From assembly GCF_036884655.1 (NCBI RefSeq), contig NC_088331.1:19802001-19866000 (forward strand): a DNA stretch of 64,000 nucleotides, in the 5' to 3' direction. This stretch comes from Musa acuminata AAA Group. Its lineage: Eukaryota; Streptophyta; Magnoliopsida; Zingiberales; Musaceae. A program made the translations under genes and the position numbers. Numbering within the stretch: the stretch's first letter is position 1; each line of letters starts with the position of its first letter. Shown one piece after another: positions 21,327-31,860 of this stretch. The notes beneath the pieces were generated by a model. The model did not search any database. It worked only from the letters and a program-made list of their open reading frames with translations, and was not told the origin of the DNA.

Positions 21327-24300
21327 GTTTGTCCTTTGGAATTTTCCATGCCAAACCTTTTGACAATAGTTTCTATGTACCTGGACTGGGACAAGCCAAG
21401 CATCCTCTTGGATCTATCTCTATAGATTCTAATCCCCAAGATATAGGATGCTTCCCCTAAGTCCTTTATGGAGAAGTGTCTAAATAACCAAGTCTTTACT
21501 GTGGATAGCATTCCTATGTCATTCCCAATGATGAGGATGTCATCCACATATAACACCAAAAAGCTAATAGCGCTCCCACTTACCTTTCTGTATACACAAG
21601 GCTCATCTTCGTTCTTAACGAAGTCATAAGATCTGATTGCCTCATCAAATCTTATGTTCCAACTTCGGGAAGCTTGCTTTAGTCCATAAATGGATCTAAG
21701 CAACCTACACACCTTATCTGGGCAGTTCTTGGACACGAATCCCTCAGGTTGCATCATATACACCTCCTCTTCCAGGTTCCCGTTGAGGAATGCGGTTTTC
21801 ACATCCATCTGCCAGATCTCATAATCATAGTGTGCTGCAATAGCCAATAGAATTCTGATGGATTTTAGCATTGCTACGGGTGAGAAAGTTTCGTCGTAGT
21901 CAACACCTTGCCTTTGACGATACCCCTTAGCCACTAGCCTTGCTTTATAGGTCTCTACCTTTCCATCTACTCCGATCTTTTTCTTAAAGATCCACTTGCA
22001 ACCGATGGGTACAATACCTTCGGGTGCATCAACTAGGTTCCAAACCTTATTGGAGTACATAGAATCCATCTCAGAATTCATGGCTTCTTTCCACTTCCCG
22101 GAGTCTATACTCATAATAGCCTCCTCGTAGGTCTGAGGATCAATATCCTCTACATCCTCTGCTCTAATATGTCCCACATATCTCTCAGGAGGATGGGATA
22201 CTCTATCAGACCTGCGTAAAGTTGAAACTTGTGTATTAGATACCTGAACAGACTCGGGCTGTAGAGTGGTGCTTGAGCTTGGTTCTCCAACTTCGCTCAA
22301 TTCTATCATTCTCCCACTGTCTCCGTCAAGAATGTGTTCCTTCTCAAGGAACACTGCTCTCTTAGCTACAAAGACCTTTTGGTCCTCGAGATGATAGAAG
22401 TAATACCCACAAGTTTCCTTGGGGTATCCCACAAATTTACATCGCCCTGTCCTTGATTCTAACTTATCGGGGTTGTGTCTTTTAACATGGGCAGAGGAGC
22501 CCCAAATCTTAACTACTTTAAGATCAGGCTTCTTCCCTTTCCATATCTCATATGGTGTAGATACCACCGACTTAGTTGGAACTCTGTTCAGAAGGTAAGC
22601 TGCGGTTTCTAGGGCATATCCCCAGAATGAGATGGGTAGGTCAGCGAAACTCATCATGGACCGTACCATATCTAATAATGTACGATTTCTCCTTTCAGAG
22701 ACACCATTGAGCTGAGGTGTATAAGGAGGTGTCCATTGGGATAATATCCCATGGTCCTTGAGGAAGTGAGTAAACTCTGTACTTAAGTACTCACCTCCTC
22801 GATCTGATCGAAGAGTTTTGATACTCTTTCCAGTCTGGTTCTCCACCTCATTCTTATACTCTCTGAATTTCTCAAAGGCCTCGGACTTGTACTTCATTAA
22901 GTACACATATCCATACCTTGAGAAATCATCAGTAAATGTAATGAAGTAGGAGTAACCTCCAATGGCATGAGTTGACATGGGTTCACATACATCACTATGT
23001 ATGAGTTCCAACAACTCAGTGGCTCTCTCTCCAGTTCCACTAAATGGAGAGTTGGTCAGTTTTCCACGAATGCAAGGCTCACAAGTTGCATATGACACAT
23101 AGTCGAATGGATCTAGATATCCATCATTTAGCAACTTTTGAATCCTTCTTTCATGGATGTGACCTAGCCTACAATGCCACAGGTATGCACTGTTCAACTC
23201 ATCTCGTTTCCTTTTGGACACATTTATATTCATGATATGTGGAGTGGTGTCTAACATAAATAAACCATTATGCAATGTTCCTTTCGTGATGATCTTATCA
23301 TCTAATAATATCGAACAACCATTGTTCTCAAAAACAAATTTATATCCACTAACTGTTAAACATGAAATGGAGATAATGTTTTTGATAATAGAAGGAACAA
23401 AATAACATGCATCTAATGCAATAAAAGCTCCACTAGGCAGATGTAGGGCGACCTCGCCAACAGCTAATACAGCAACTTTTGCTCCATTACCCATCTTGAG
23501 GTCCATCTCGCCTCTCTCTAGTCTCCTAGGCCTTGCCAGAACCTGCAACGAATTGCATATATGATAAGCACTACCGGTATCTAATACCCATGTGTTATCA
23601 TAAGAGTCTGACAAATGGAGACTGATCATGAATGTACCTGAAGCTTCATCAAGCTTTTGTTTCGCCCTTTCTGCAAGGTACTCTTTGCAGTTTCTCTTCC
23701 AGTGCCCATCTATACCACAGTGGAAGCACTGGCCTTTGTCCTTTGTTAGGTCTTTCTTAGCAACCTTTGCTTTACCTTGTTTGCCCTTGCCCTTTCCCTT
23801 CTTAAGGGACCTTTCTGCTTTCCTTTTCTTTCTGGTCTCACCAGTGTAGAGAACTGGCTTCTCTTTCTTAATAGTACTCTTTGCCTCCCTCAACATATTG
23901 AGGAGCTTTGGGAGAGTCACCTCAAGCTTGTTCATATTGAAGTTCATTATGAACTGTGAAAAGGAATCTGGTAGGGACTGAAGCACAATGTCCACACACA
24001 AGTTATCCTCTAGGACCATTCCTAGACCTGTGAGTTTCTCTATCCACTCAATCATCTTTAGGACATGGTTCTGAACCGGTGTCCCCTCAGTCATCCTAGC
24101 GCGGAAAAGGCTCTTGGATATCTCATATCGTTGAGTCCTTCCCTGTTCCTCAAACAATTTACGGACATGTAGGAGAATGGATCTGGCATCCATCTTTTCA
24201 TGTTGTCTCTGTAACTCTGGAGTCATAGAGCCCAACATATAGCACTGAGCAAGAGTGGAGTCATCAATGTACTTCACGTAGCGAGCGATCTCATCCTCGC

Positions 24301-24481
24301 TTGCCCCTTCTTCGGGCGTAGGCATCACTGTATCAAGGACGTACACGATTTTCTCCGCTGTGAGAACAATTCTCAAGTTACGGAGCCAATCCGTATAATT
24401 TGGACCAGTGAGGCGGTTGACATCAAGTATGCCACGTAAGGGATTTGAAAGCGACATTTTCTGAAAATAAAGATGTAGCAA
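21323..24481 (-). CDS. Element E polyprotein: gag, protease, integrase, reverse transcriptase (1052 codons, open)
   Basis: Gag fills residues 1-240 (UBN2-type, about 90-200, then a Lys-rich tail). The CCHC knuckle [14 protein letters not shown] is at 252-265. The aspartic protease site [10 protein letters not shown] is at 300-309. The HHCC zinc domain (WHCRLGHIH...CEPC) is at about 435-470. The integrase DDE residues are about Asp497, Asp560 and Glu596. RT runs from about 825 and has YVDD at 978-981. The likely true start is the Met of MSLSNPLRG, nine codons inside the ORF. All key catalytic residues are present, unusually for this window. It terminates early at MENSKGQT through a frame lesion just before RNase H. 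Confidence 0.93.
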   Translation of the reverse strand: MLHLYFQKMSLSNPLRGILDVNRLTGPNYTDWLRNLRIVLTAEKIVYVLDTVMPTPEEGASEDEIARYVKYIDDSTLAQCYMLGSMTPELQRQHEKMDARSILLHVRKLFEEQGRTQRYEISKSLFRARMTEGTPVQNHVLKMIEWIEKLTGLGMVLEDNLCVDIVLQSLPDSFSQFIMNFNMNKLEVTLPKLLNMLREAKSTIKKEKPVLYTGETRKKRKAERSLKKGKGKGKQGKAKVAKKDLTKDKGQCFHCGIDGHWKRNCKEYLAERAKQKLDEASGTFMISLHLSDSYDNTWVLDTGSAYHICNSLQVLARPRRLERGEMDLKMGNGAKVAVLAVGEVALHLPSGAFIALDACYFVPSIIKNIISISCLTVSGYKFVFENNGCSILLDDKIITKGTLHNGLFMLDTTPHIMNINVSKRKRDELNSAYLWHCRLGHIHERRIQKLLNDGYLDPFDYVSYATCEPCIRGKLTNSPFSGTGERATELLELIHSDVCEPMSTHAIGGYSYFITFTDDFSRYGYVYLMKYKSEAFEKFREYKNEVENQTGKSIKTLRSDRGGEYLSTEFTHFLKDHGILSQWTPPYTPQLNGVSERRNRTLLDMVRSMMSFADLPISFWGYALETAAYLLNRVPTKSVVSTPYEIWKGKKPDLKVVKIWGSSAHVKRHNPDKLESRTGRCKFVGYPKETCGYYFYHLEDQKVFVAKRAVFLEKEHILDGDSGRMIELSEVGEPSSSTTLQPESVQVSNTQVSTLRRSDRVSHPPERYVGHIRAEDVEDIDPQTYEEAIMSIDSGKWKEAMNSEMDSMYSNKVWNLVDAPEGIVPIGCKWIFKKKIGVDGKVETYKARLVAKGYRQRQGVDYDETFSPVAMLKSIRILLAIAAHYDYEIWQMDVKTAFLNGNLEEEVYMMQPEGFVSKNCPDKVCRLLRSIYGLKQASRSWNIRFDEAIRSYDFVKNEDEPCVYRKVSGSAISFLVLYVDDILIIGNDIGMLSTVKTWLFRHFSIKDLGEASYILGIRIYRDRSKRMLGLSQSRYIETIVKRFGMENSKGQT

Positions 24482-24653
24482 AAATGAATAACATGCAGAT
24501 TTTGCAAGAAATAAACTATCAAGATATGGACTTCTATCTTAATATGCTCCCACTATTTTACTAACGAGTCACGCGACACCCTCAGCACGTGAAACGGAAG
24601 TCTCCGGCAGACTTCTAGTGGGGATCAGGATCCAATCAGCGTCTTAGTGTAAC

Positions 24654-24946
24654 CTCGAGGGACTCGACCAATCACACTAAGCCTAAAAGGTAGACAACTC
24701 TTGCCGATCACAACTCCTTGTGATTCCCGTCCTGTTCGGCCTCCGAATCACCATGGCCTCGAGGGACTCGACCAACCATGATGCTCGGTTAAGTCAACAC
24801 CTTCGTTACAAGATGAGTCTGATTTGATGATATACCCTCGAGGGACTCGACCAAGCATATCATGCCCTCAGGTCACCGGTGACATCTCTATGTCGTAAGC
24901 AAGATAGCGAATCGCGATATAGGTGAGTCTCGAGGGACTCGACCAA
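24654..24946 (-). repeat. Four dispersed copies of an 18-bp leader motif
   Basis: CTCGAGGGACTCGACCAA occurs at 24654-24671, 24758-24775, 24837-24854 and 24929-24946. All are the same way round and spaced 104, 79 and 92 bases start to start, with unrelated sequence between. Each contains CTCGA twice, separated by GGGA. Confidence 0.85.
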
Positions 24947-25734
24947 CTCAACCTACACCGGGATTCGGTTCCTACTCATAACGATGGAAGGCCACGTGGG
25001 TCAATCTAATTGCCTCACGTTTACCGACTTAATTTTATCGAGAGATGTTTCTATGATTTGGTCTCCTAATATGACATGTCACACATATACATATTTAATA
25101 TATATCTACATCGCATGCAAATATATATACATATCTAGTATGTGTATAAGCAATCACACCAGATGATCATGGACCACAACCTAATATGATTAGGCCCGAG
25201 CCAGTAGGCCTAATCACTCACATCAAGATCTATGTGTGCAACGGTGCATCTCCATGCCCTGTGATCGTCCATCTCGTCCTCGTCGGTTTCGTCGACATCT
25301 TGATGCATCTCCATGCAACACGATCGTCCGTCTCGTGGGTCCCGCTATCGCATCCACGCTCCCGCTGCGCCTCCTCATGTGATTACAACTTAATCATAGG
25401 CACGCAGGCCCGACAATAAACGAGAAATATAATGGAGGTTCGCAGACCTCAATAATAATAATCACAAGTACACACATCACACGGTCCATGATCATCCGTC
25501 CACACATCATACATCACATGTATAAATAATCATCATCATGTAGGACTACTAGATAATCATAAAAATAATAATCAACTAAACCTTTTAATTAATTAATATT
25601 TTTCTGAAATCAGGGACATGTAGGGAATTTCTCAATTCCTAAGGGTATTTTCGTAATTTGGACAAAAGACAGAAACTGGAATTTCTCAAATTCCGAGGGG
25701 CAAAACTGTCTTTTTCCCAGAAAACCCTAATGCC

Positions 25735-26170
25735 CTTTCCCCTTTTCGCCGCTGCCGCCGCCGCCACCCTGCCGGCGGCGGCCTGTGTGGCGAGGGGCGG
25801 GGCGCTGCCCTCGCCTGCGGGCGTCGCCGCCTCCGCGGGCAGTTCTGCCGGCGAGGCAGCGCCCGCAGGCGGTGCTGCCTCGCTGGCGGCCGCCCCTGCG
25901 GGGTTTTTGCCCGTGGGAGCAGCGGCCACAGGCGCCGCTGCCCTGCGGTGCCTCAGCCCGCGCTGCTGCCCCGCGGCGCCTCTGCCCGCGGGCTCAGTGG
26001 CCGCAGGCGCTTCTACCGAGCGGGCTGCCAGCCCCGCCGGCCGCAAGCCTGCTGCAAGCAGACCGCCGGCCGGCTGCTGCAGGCACAGCGCTTGCGCATG
26101 CGCCGGCGCTGTGCTGCCTGGCTGCGGTTGCGGCTGGCTGCAGGCATGCAGATCGAGGGCAGCAACTGTT
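25735..26170. other. GC-rich, CpG-dense island in element E leader
   Basis: This stretch is dominated by GCC, GGC and GCG triplets and stands out from its AT-rich surroundings. Long ORFs appear in several frames on both strands. I cannot identify a product. It may be a captured piece of host 5' exon or a structured leader. Confidence 0.7.
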
Positions 26171-26267
26171 GCTGCCCTTCCTTGCTTTTGCGTCAACGAT
26201 TTTGACGTCAATATTCTTCCTAAACACAACACACGCAGTTCAAAAACCAATCATTCTCACGAACAAC

Positions 26268-26282
26268 CTGGCTCTGATACCA
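26268..26282 (-). other. tRNA-Met primer-binding site, element E
   Basis: On the minus strand it reads TGGTATCAGAGCCAG one base after the LTR end CCCAACA, the expected position for priming minus-strand synthesis. It is complementary to the 3' end of plant initiator tRNA-Met, from established knowledge of copia elements. Confidence 0.88.
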
Positions 26283-26283
26283 C

Positions 26284-27779
26284 TGTTGGGAAATCATAGG
26301 GGGGCGACATTATATGCGCAGCGGAAGATCAAGAAAACAAAAATCCCCCATTCCCAAAAAGATGTTCATCGTCGTGCGAAGATTGGTGCGCAAAATCCGC
26401 AAAAAACACAAAACTGCGTATAAAGATTGTGTTACCTAGGGAGATCGTATATCCCTGTTTCCTTGCAGATCCTTAGGAGAGGGTGAAGGAGGTCAAGCGT
26501 CCTCCTCTCTAGCGGTGATCCACACAGCAGGGTTGCGACGACGCTCCTCAAAACTCCAGGCCTACTTTGAGGGGGAGAGGGAGAGGAGAATAGGAAGGGC
26601 AAGCAAAGACTCTAGCCTATGAGGCTGTGAATCCCTCCTATTTATAGAGATCCCGTGTCATAACCCTAATGGGTCCTTTCCCTAGTGGGTATTGGATCTG
26701 CATCCAATAAGACAAGGGCTCCGTCGGATATCTCATATCCGAACCTCTACTCATCGCAATGCCTACCATATGTGTGTGACCCTCTAGGCCCAATATCGAG
26801 CTGGCCGTGAGTCATACCTGTCAGAACTCCTTCTAACTCAGTGAATTATTATCTCTGTAATAATTCACTCGACTCATCGACTACGGAAGTACTAGGCCAC
26901 TACGCCATAGTCCCCAGACGATACAGGGGAATCCAATCCATTGGACCTGTCTGTCCTCAGTTACCATGTACCTATAGTCCCTCATCCATCTAATATCCCA
27001 GAGACCGTATATCGAGCATGGTGCTGTCAGACCCATACGGTTTCTACTCGAGTCTCGCTCTAATCGGATTCTCCCGGAGAACTCTTTCTCTCTCAACCCA
27101 AATGACCCTGGCCAGGGATTTGTCTGAGCAAGAACACATGGGATATTCCTCTCATGATATTGAGAGTGGATGATCCTCTATCGACACTCAATAGCCCTCG
27201 TAAGGTCGACTACCACTCCCAATGACCAGCTGTACTAGATTTGGGAACAGCCAAACCTATAAGTCTGGTATCAAAGAGTGGAGCACTCATACAGGACATC
27301 CTTGGTGTCTCAAGTCTAAGAACCAGATACACCATTAGGACTATGGAATCGTTGTCTGACAATAAGGCATCATCAACCATCCAGCATTCCGTAAGCGGAT
27401 CAATCAGTGAACTCATTCTCCAATGAGCACCTGTACTGTATCCCTAGTGTCCCTACACGAGCAGCTATGAGACCAGCTGCATCCATCATATGGATGGGTA
27501 TACAGCACACCAGTCTATCCGGTTATCACGATGTCCCTCTCGAGTAACCTATGACCGGGATTATTTAGGATATGTGTTTAAAGGTGAATCGATCTCATTA
27601 TCGTGATCTCATCACGATCCGATTCCCATTGCACAAATCCAAGGACATCACAATATATATGCATTTATGCAATAGTTATAAAGTGATATACGCCAAAATA
27701 TAATAAGCAAAAAGATTCTGTATCAAGTCACACGTGCCATCACTCACGTGATTGGCTTGCTGGGCACTTATGACTAGCA
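26284..27779 (-). repeat. Element E 5' LTR (1496 bp)
   Basis: On the minus strand it starts TGCTAGTCATA and ends GATTTCCCAACA, with the primer site next. It contains a TATA box at 26639-26646. Near its 5' edge are two CACGTG G-box motifs (27731-27736 and 27745-27750). A partial second copy lies directly to the right. Confidence 0.87.
26639..26646 (-). promoter_or_regulatory. LTR TATA box, element E
   Basis: TATAAATA on the minus strand in the context CTCTATAAATAGGAGG, about 360 bases before the LTR 3' end. This is a plausible RNA polymerase II start region. Confidence 0.6.
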
Positions 27780-28189
27780 GTATCATCAACCATCCAGCAT
27801 TTCAAAAGTAGATCAATTAGTGAACTCATTCTCCAATGAGCACCTGTACTGTATCCCTAGTGTCCCCACATGAGCAGCTATGAGACCAGATGCATCGGAC
27901 GGGTATACAGCACACCAGTCTGTCCGGTTATCATGATGTCCCTCTCGAGTAACCTATGACCAGGATTATTTAGGATCTGTGTTTAAAGGTGAATCGATCT
28001 CATTATTGTGATCTTATCATGATCCGATTCCCATTGCATGGATCCAAGGACATCATAATATATACATGCATATATGTAATAATCAATATAAAGTGATAAA
28101 TACCAAAATATAATAAGCAAAAAGATTCCGTATCAAGCCACACGTGCCATCACTCACGTGATTGACTTGCTGGGCTCATATGACTAGCA
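27780..28189 (-). repeat. Partial second E-family LTR
   Basis: About 410 bases repeat 27367-27779 (the LTR 5' end on the minus strand), including the TGACTAGCA edge, with roughly 7 to 8% differences by eye. It is too diverged to be a recent tandem duplication and looks like an older copy next to which E sits. Confidence 0.8.
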
Positions 28190-29155
28190 TGTAGGTCACG
28201 ACGACCGAAGCACTATAAACTCAGTTTGCATTTCTATTTTGTTATTTGCCTTTATTGCAAATTGTTTGATTTCCTCTTTACTTTAGCTGCACACTCTTAC
28301 GAATGTTTTCAAAGTTAAACATTGTTGAAACAATTTTATCGTACAAAGATTTTCAAAACCGATGTGATTTTTATTACTGCACTAATTCACCCCCCCCTCT
28401 TAGTGCAGACTCGATCCTAATAGTTAGTATCAGAGCCACGTTTTTTCTCATTTGGTTTAACACCTAAGAGAAATGACTCTTTTGGGATTTCAAGAGGGTC
28501 ACTCTATCATTTGTCCTCCTATGTTCAGTGGGACGGACTACACTTATTAGAAAACTCGAATGAGAGTTTTCTTACTTTCTTTGAACTTCGATTTATGGAA
28601 TATCATTGAAACTGGTTTTTAAAAGTCTTCTAATCTAATGAACGAATGGAATGATTTGGAGAAGAAAACTTTTTCTTTAAATTCAAAAGCTATGAATACT
28701 TTATTTTACGCTTTTGATAAAAATAAATTTAATTAGGTTTTTATTTGCGAAACTAGTCACAATATTTGGCACACTCTTGAAATCACACACGAAAGTACTA
28801 GTAGAGTTAAAGATTCTAAGATAAATCTTTTGATGCTTGATTTTGAGTTGTTTCATATGAAATTAAGTGAAACCGTTAGAGACATGTACACCCATTTTAC
28901 GGATGTTATCAATGGTTTATAAAATCTTGGTAAATATTTCTCTAATTTTGAACTTGTTAACAAAATACTAAGATCCCTTCCAAAGTGTTGGTATCCAAAA
29001 GTAATTGCAATACAAGATGCAAATAACTTAAATAATTTTCTATTGGAAGAACTTATTGGTTCATTGATGACATATGAAATGACGTGCAAGGCATATGATG
29101 AATATGATGAACTTGATGAACATGAGAACAACCTTCCAAAGAATAGGAAGGATTT
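28190..29155 (+). mobile_element. Element F: Sirevirus-like fragment (LTR end, primer site, gag start)
   Basis: 28190-28422 is the LTR end (TGTAGGTCACGACGACCGAAGC to GATCCTAATA). GTTAGTATCAGAGCC follows as a mutated primer site, and gag starts at ATG 28473 (MTLLGFQEGHS). Gag has several stops, for example at the TGG after TDYTY near 28549 and near 28620. It is cut at residue level PKNRKDF by chromovirus G1. Its wording is closest to J. Confidence 0.83.
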
Positions 29156-29185
29156 TGTTAGGACTCTAGCTAGGAGAGTCCTAAT
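29156..29185 (+). repeat. Remnant of G1 5' LTR (30 bp)
   Basis: Only the LTR start survives: TG plus a perfect 10-bp inverted repeat (TTAGGACTCT ... AGAGTCCTAA, loop of 7) plus T. Leader sequence then follows at CTGCACTG. Roughly 0.85 kb, including most of the LTR and the primer site, is gone relative to G2. Confidence 0.85.
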
Positions 29186-30370
29186 CTGCACTGTAAAATT
29201 TCAACTGCATAGCACTGTTTGTTTGATCTTAATACTATGTTGTTTCTATCCAAATCTCTACGAAATTTTTATGATAGCTTTGACACTTCCTAACAGTGTA
29301 TTTTCCTTTGGTTTCATCAAAAAACACTCAATATAAACCACTTATCTTTTACGTCCAATCTGCTATACTTAAAAATCTATACTGCAGAAAATTTCAACCG
29401 CTTATTATTGCCTTAACCCATATATTTGCAATCTTTTTTGAATGAAATTTCTTATACACTTCATAGATCATCTTGGCTTCTATTTAAGATTGATATATTG
29501 AGGAGTTTATCTCTAAAATGATTTTGTGTTGTTGCAAATTTTCATCGTAAACCACTGAAATTTTTCGACGAGAATTTTGTTATCCCAACTTGCACCAATT
29601 TCCTTGCTATTATACTGCCAAATTTTTTTTGATTAAATTAGACATCCTTGCTATCATATAAACTGTGATTTTGATATCAATTCCCTTCTCAATTCTCTCA
29701 AGATTTTGGTGGAAATTACGTTGAGAAACCGTTGTTTCTTCAACGATAATTCTACTCTTACAAGATAGCACATACTTGCTGCAACTTCCACTTATTTCTA
29801 TCAAACCTTTGCAACCATCTACCACAGATCCAAAACTTTCATCCATAGCCCTGTTAGAACCCTTGGAGATTCTAAATTTGGGGTTGATCTCTTTTGGGGA
29901 TCGGCCTCCTTGGAACTCTATAGGGGTTCCTCCCTCCAAGTTGCTGCTCAAAGGCTGTAGAAAAGATTCATCTATTGCTTATGAAAAGAGGAGGAATACA
30001 TGACTATTTATAGGGTTTCTAAACCCTAACTGCTAATAGGACTCCTACTCAAGACTCCTACTTCTAACCAACTCCTAATAGGACTCATACTTAAGACTCC
30101 TATTCCTTTACTCCTTATTCTTCTCTAAGAAACAACCTCCTAACTCTAGCCGGCCTCTTCACCTTTTTAATAGGGGTCGGCTTAGGTAGATTTTACATGA
30201 ATGTCCCTCTCAATTAGGACTCTCCAAGCTAGAGTCCTAACAAGCCCTAAAACTCCACTAAACCACACTCTCATACTGCACCCAAAACAACCACAAAACA
30301 AGCCTAAATCGTAGCCTACATCCACCGATCCACCAACCCTTTCGGCCATCACTTCTCTCAACCTATACAT
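29186..30370 (+). other. G1 leader region
   Basis: This is noncoding and homologous to the G2 leader at 58863-59649. It contains repeated TTTCAACTGCATAGCACT-like phrases and is split by the solo LTR at 29852-30242. I see no gene. Confidence 0.75.
29852..30242 (-). repeat. Reversed solo chromovirus LTR with AGCCC duplication
   Basis: The 391-bp unit is the full family LTR on the minus strand, from TGTTAGGACTC to GGGTTCTAACA. It is flanked by AGCCC at 29847-29851 and 30243-30247. The empty site, with a single AGCCC, is visible in the G2 leader at about 59525. This is the expected product of insertion followed by LTR-LTR recombination. Confidence 0.92.
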
Positions 30371-31300
30371 TCCTTTAACCTGACAACAAAAGAGAGATCT
30401 TAACATCACATATTTAGAGGTATATACTATGGCATCTAAGGAGGCAATCAATGCTAAATTCGAAGCCTTCGAGGCACAAATAGAGGATAAGATTCAGACA
30501 CTCTTTACCGAACTCAGATTGGGCCGACCACTAAGCCCAAAGAAATCACATCAAGGAGAGAGCTTTGCCCAATCGCACCAAGCCCAAAGAGATGACTTCC
30601 AAGGGAGGGGAGGCTCTATGATCGACCCCAACTATCCACGCATGAGATTGAAATTACCTAGATGGGAAGAAGGAGACCCGATTTGTTGGATTTCGTGTGT
30701 GGATCAATATTTTCAGTACCACAAAACTGCGGACGCACCTATGGTGAAGATTGCAGCTATACATCTTGAAGGTGATGCCATATAGTGGTTTGACTGGTTT
30801 GAACACACTTATAGAGTCCTTTCATGGTGACAATTCATGCCTTTAACCCGTCAACAAAAAAGAGATCTTAACATCACAGATTTGGAGGCATATACTATGG
30901 CATCTAAGGAGGCAATCAATGCTAAATTTGAAGCCTTCGAGGCACGAATGGAGGATAAGATTCAGACTCTCCTTACCGAATTCAGTTTGGGCCAACCACC
31001 AAGCCTGAAGAAATCACATCAAGGAGAGAGCTCTAACCAATCGCATTAAGCCCAAAGAGATGACTTTCAAGAGAGGGGAGGCTCTAACCCCAACTATTCA
31101 CGCATGAGAGTGGACTTCCCTAGATGGGAAGAAGGAGACCCAATTGGTTGGATCTCGCGCGTGGAGTGATATTTTCGGTACCATAAAACTATGGATGCAT
31201 CCATGGTAGAAATTGCAGCTATACATCTTGAAGGTGATGCCATATAGTGGTTTGACTGGTTTGAACACACTTATGGAGTCCTTTCATGGCGATAATTCAA
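30371..31300 (+). repeat. Tandem duplication of about 466 bp in G1 gag
   Basis: 30371-30836 and 30837-31298 are near-identical direct copies, both ending at TCCTTTCATGG[TC]GA[CT]AATTCA. G2 has a single copy, so this occurred in G1. Confidence 0.85.
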
Positions 31301-31860
31301 AGAAGGACTGTTGATCTGCTTCAGACCAACTAATTACGAGAACATTAACGGACAACTAGCAAAGATCCGACAAACCTCCACCATTCAGGAGTACCAAACC
31401 AGGTTTGAAAGGTTATCTAATCAAACTCGTGATTGGTCTAAAAAATAGCTATTAGAGACCTTCATTGAGGGCTTGAAGCCAGAGATCCGGGGAGAAGTTA
31501 AAGCGCAATAACCATACACGCTTATGGCAGCCATCTCTTTCGCATGACTTCAAGAGGAGCGATTGAACCATGAAGCCCGGAGGACTAGGAACACTCCTTA
31601 ACTTACAATACTAAAGCCCTCAGCCTCCCCTACTATCAACCGAGTCCCTGCACTAAAAAGGTTAACAAGAGAAGAATTTCGGGAGTGATCTGCGAAGGGG
31701 TTATATTGGCATTGTGACGAGCCGTGGAGCCACGAGCATCGCTATAGAAAAAGGAGACTTCTTATTATTGAACCAGTAGAAGAAGAGGTCATTGAACATC
31801 CAGAAGAGAGCCTTAAACAAGAAGTAGAAGATACGAAAGAAGAGCCATAATCGACCGACA
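30371..31860 (+). pseudogene. G1 gag pseudogene with tandem duplication
   Basis: The gag start is present twice: a first copy at 30371-30836, whose ATG has become TTC and which has an early TGA, and a second from 30836 with MPLTRQQKRDLNITD. Each copy runs to the phrase GACAATTCA or its match. Beyond 31300 the second copy continues through the gag body with stops near 31446 and 31508. The zinc-knuckle motif WHCDEPWSHEHRY near 31710 has Tyr in place of its first Cys. It matches G2 gag throughout. Confidence 0.85.

Larger units (their letters stand above)
24482..26267 (-). other. Element E 5' leader
   Basis: This is a 1.8-kb untranslated region between the primer-binding site and gag. The gag-proximal part (24650-24950) holds four copies of CTCGAGGGACTCGACCAA. 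The middle (24950-25640) is AT-rich with TATATA stretches. The primer-proximal part (25735-26170) is extremely GC-rich. ORFs of 200 codons on both strands in the GC-rich part are Ala/Pro/Arg-rich and look compositional. Confidence 0.7.
20631..27779 (-). mobile_element. Element E: TNT1-like Ty1-copia retrotransposon lacking its 3' LTR
   Basis: The order on the minus strand is 5' LTR (26284-27779), primer-binding site, long GC-rich leader, gag-protease-integrase-RT, RNase H and a polypurine tract AAGTGGGAG (about 20629-20640). The 3' LTR that should follow is absent: the tract runs straight into gag of element D. Gag and LTR are unrelated to the Sirevirus-like family. The gag and RT wording resembles plant TNT1/Tork-type elements, but I cannot fix the lineage without alignment. 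Confidence 0.9.

Noticed and set aside
25639..26423. ORFs of 203-213 codons on both strands in the GC-rich leader
   Set aside because: They are Ala/Pro/Arg-rich in every frame, which is what high GC gives. No domain or signal is recognisable.
27780..28189. Recent tandem duplication of the E LTR end
   Set aside because: About 7 to 8% divergence with indels is too high for a recent duplication in an element whose main frame is still open. An older separate LTR copy is more likely.
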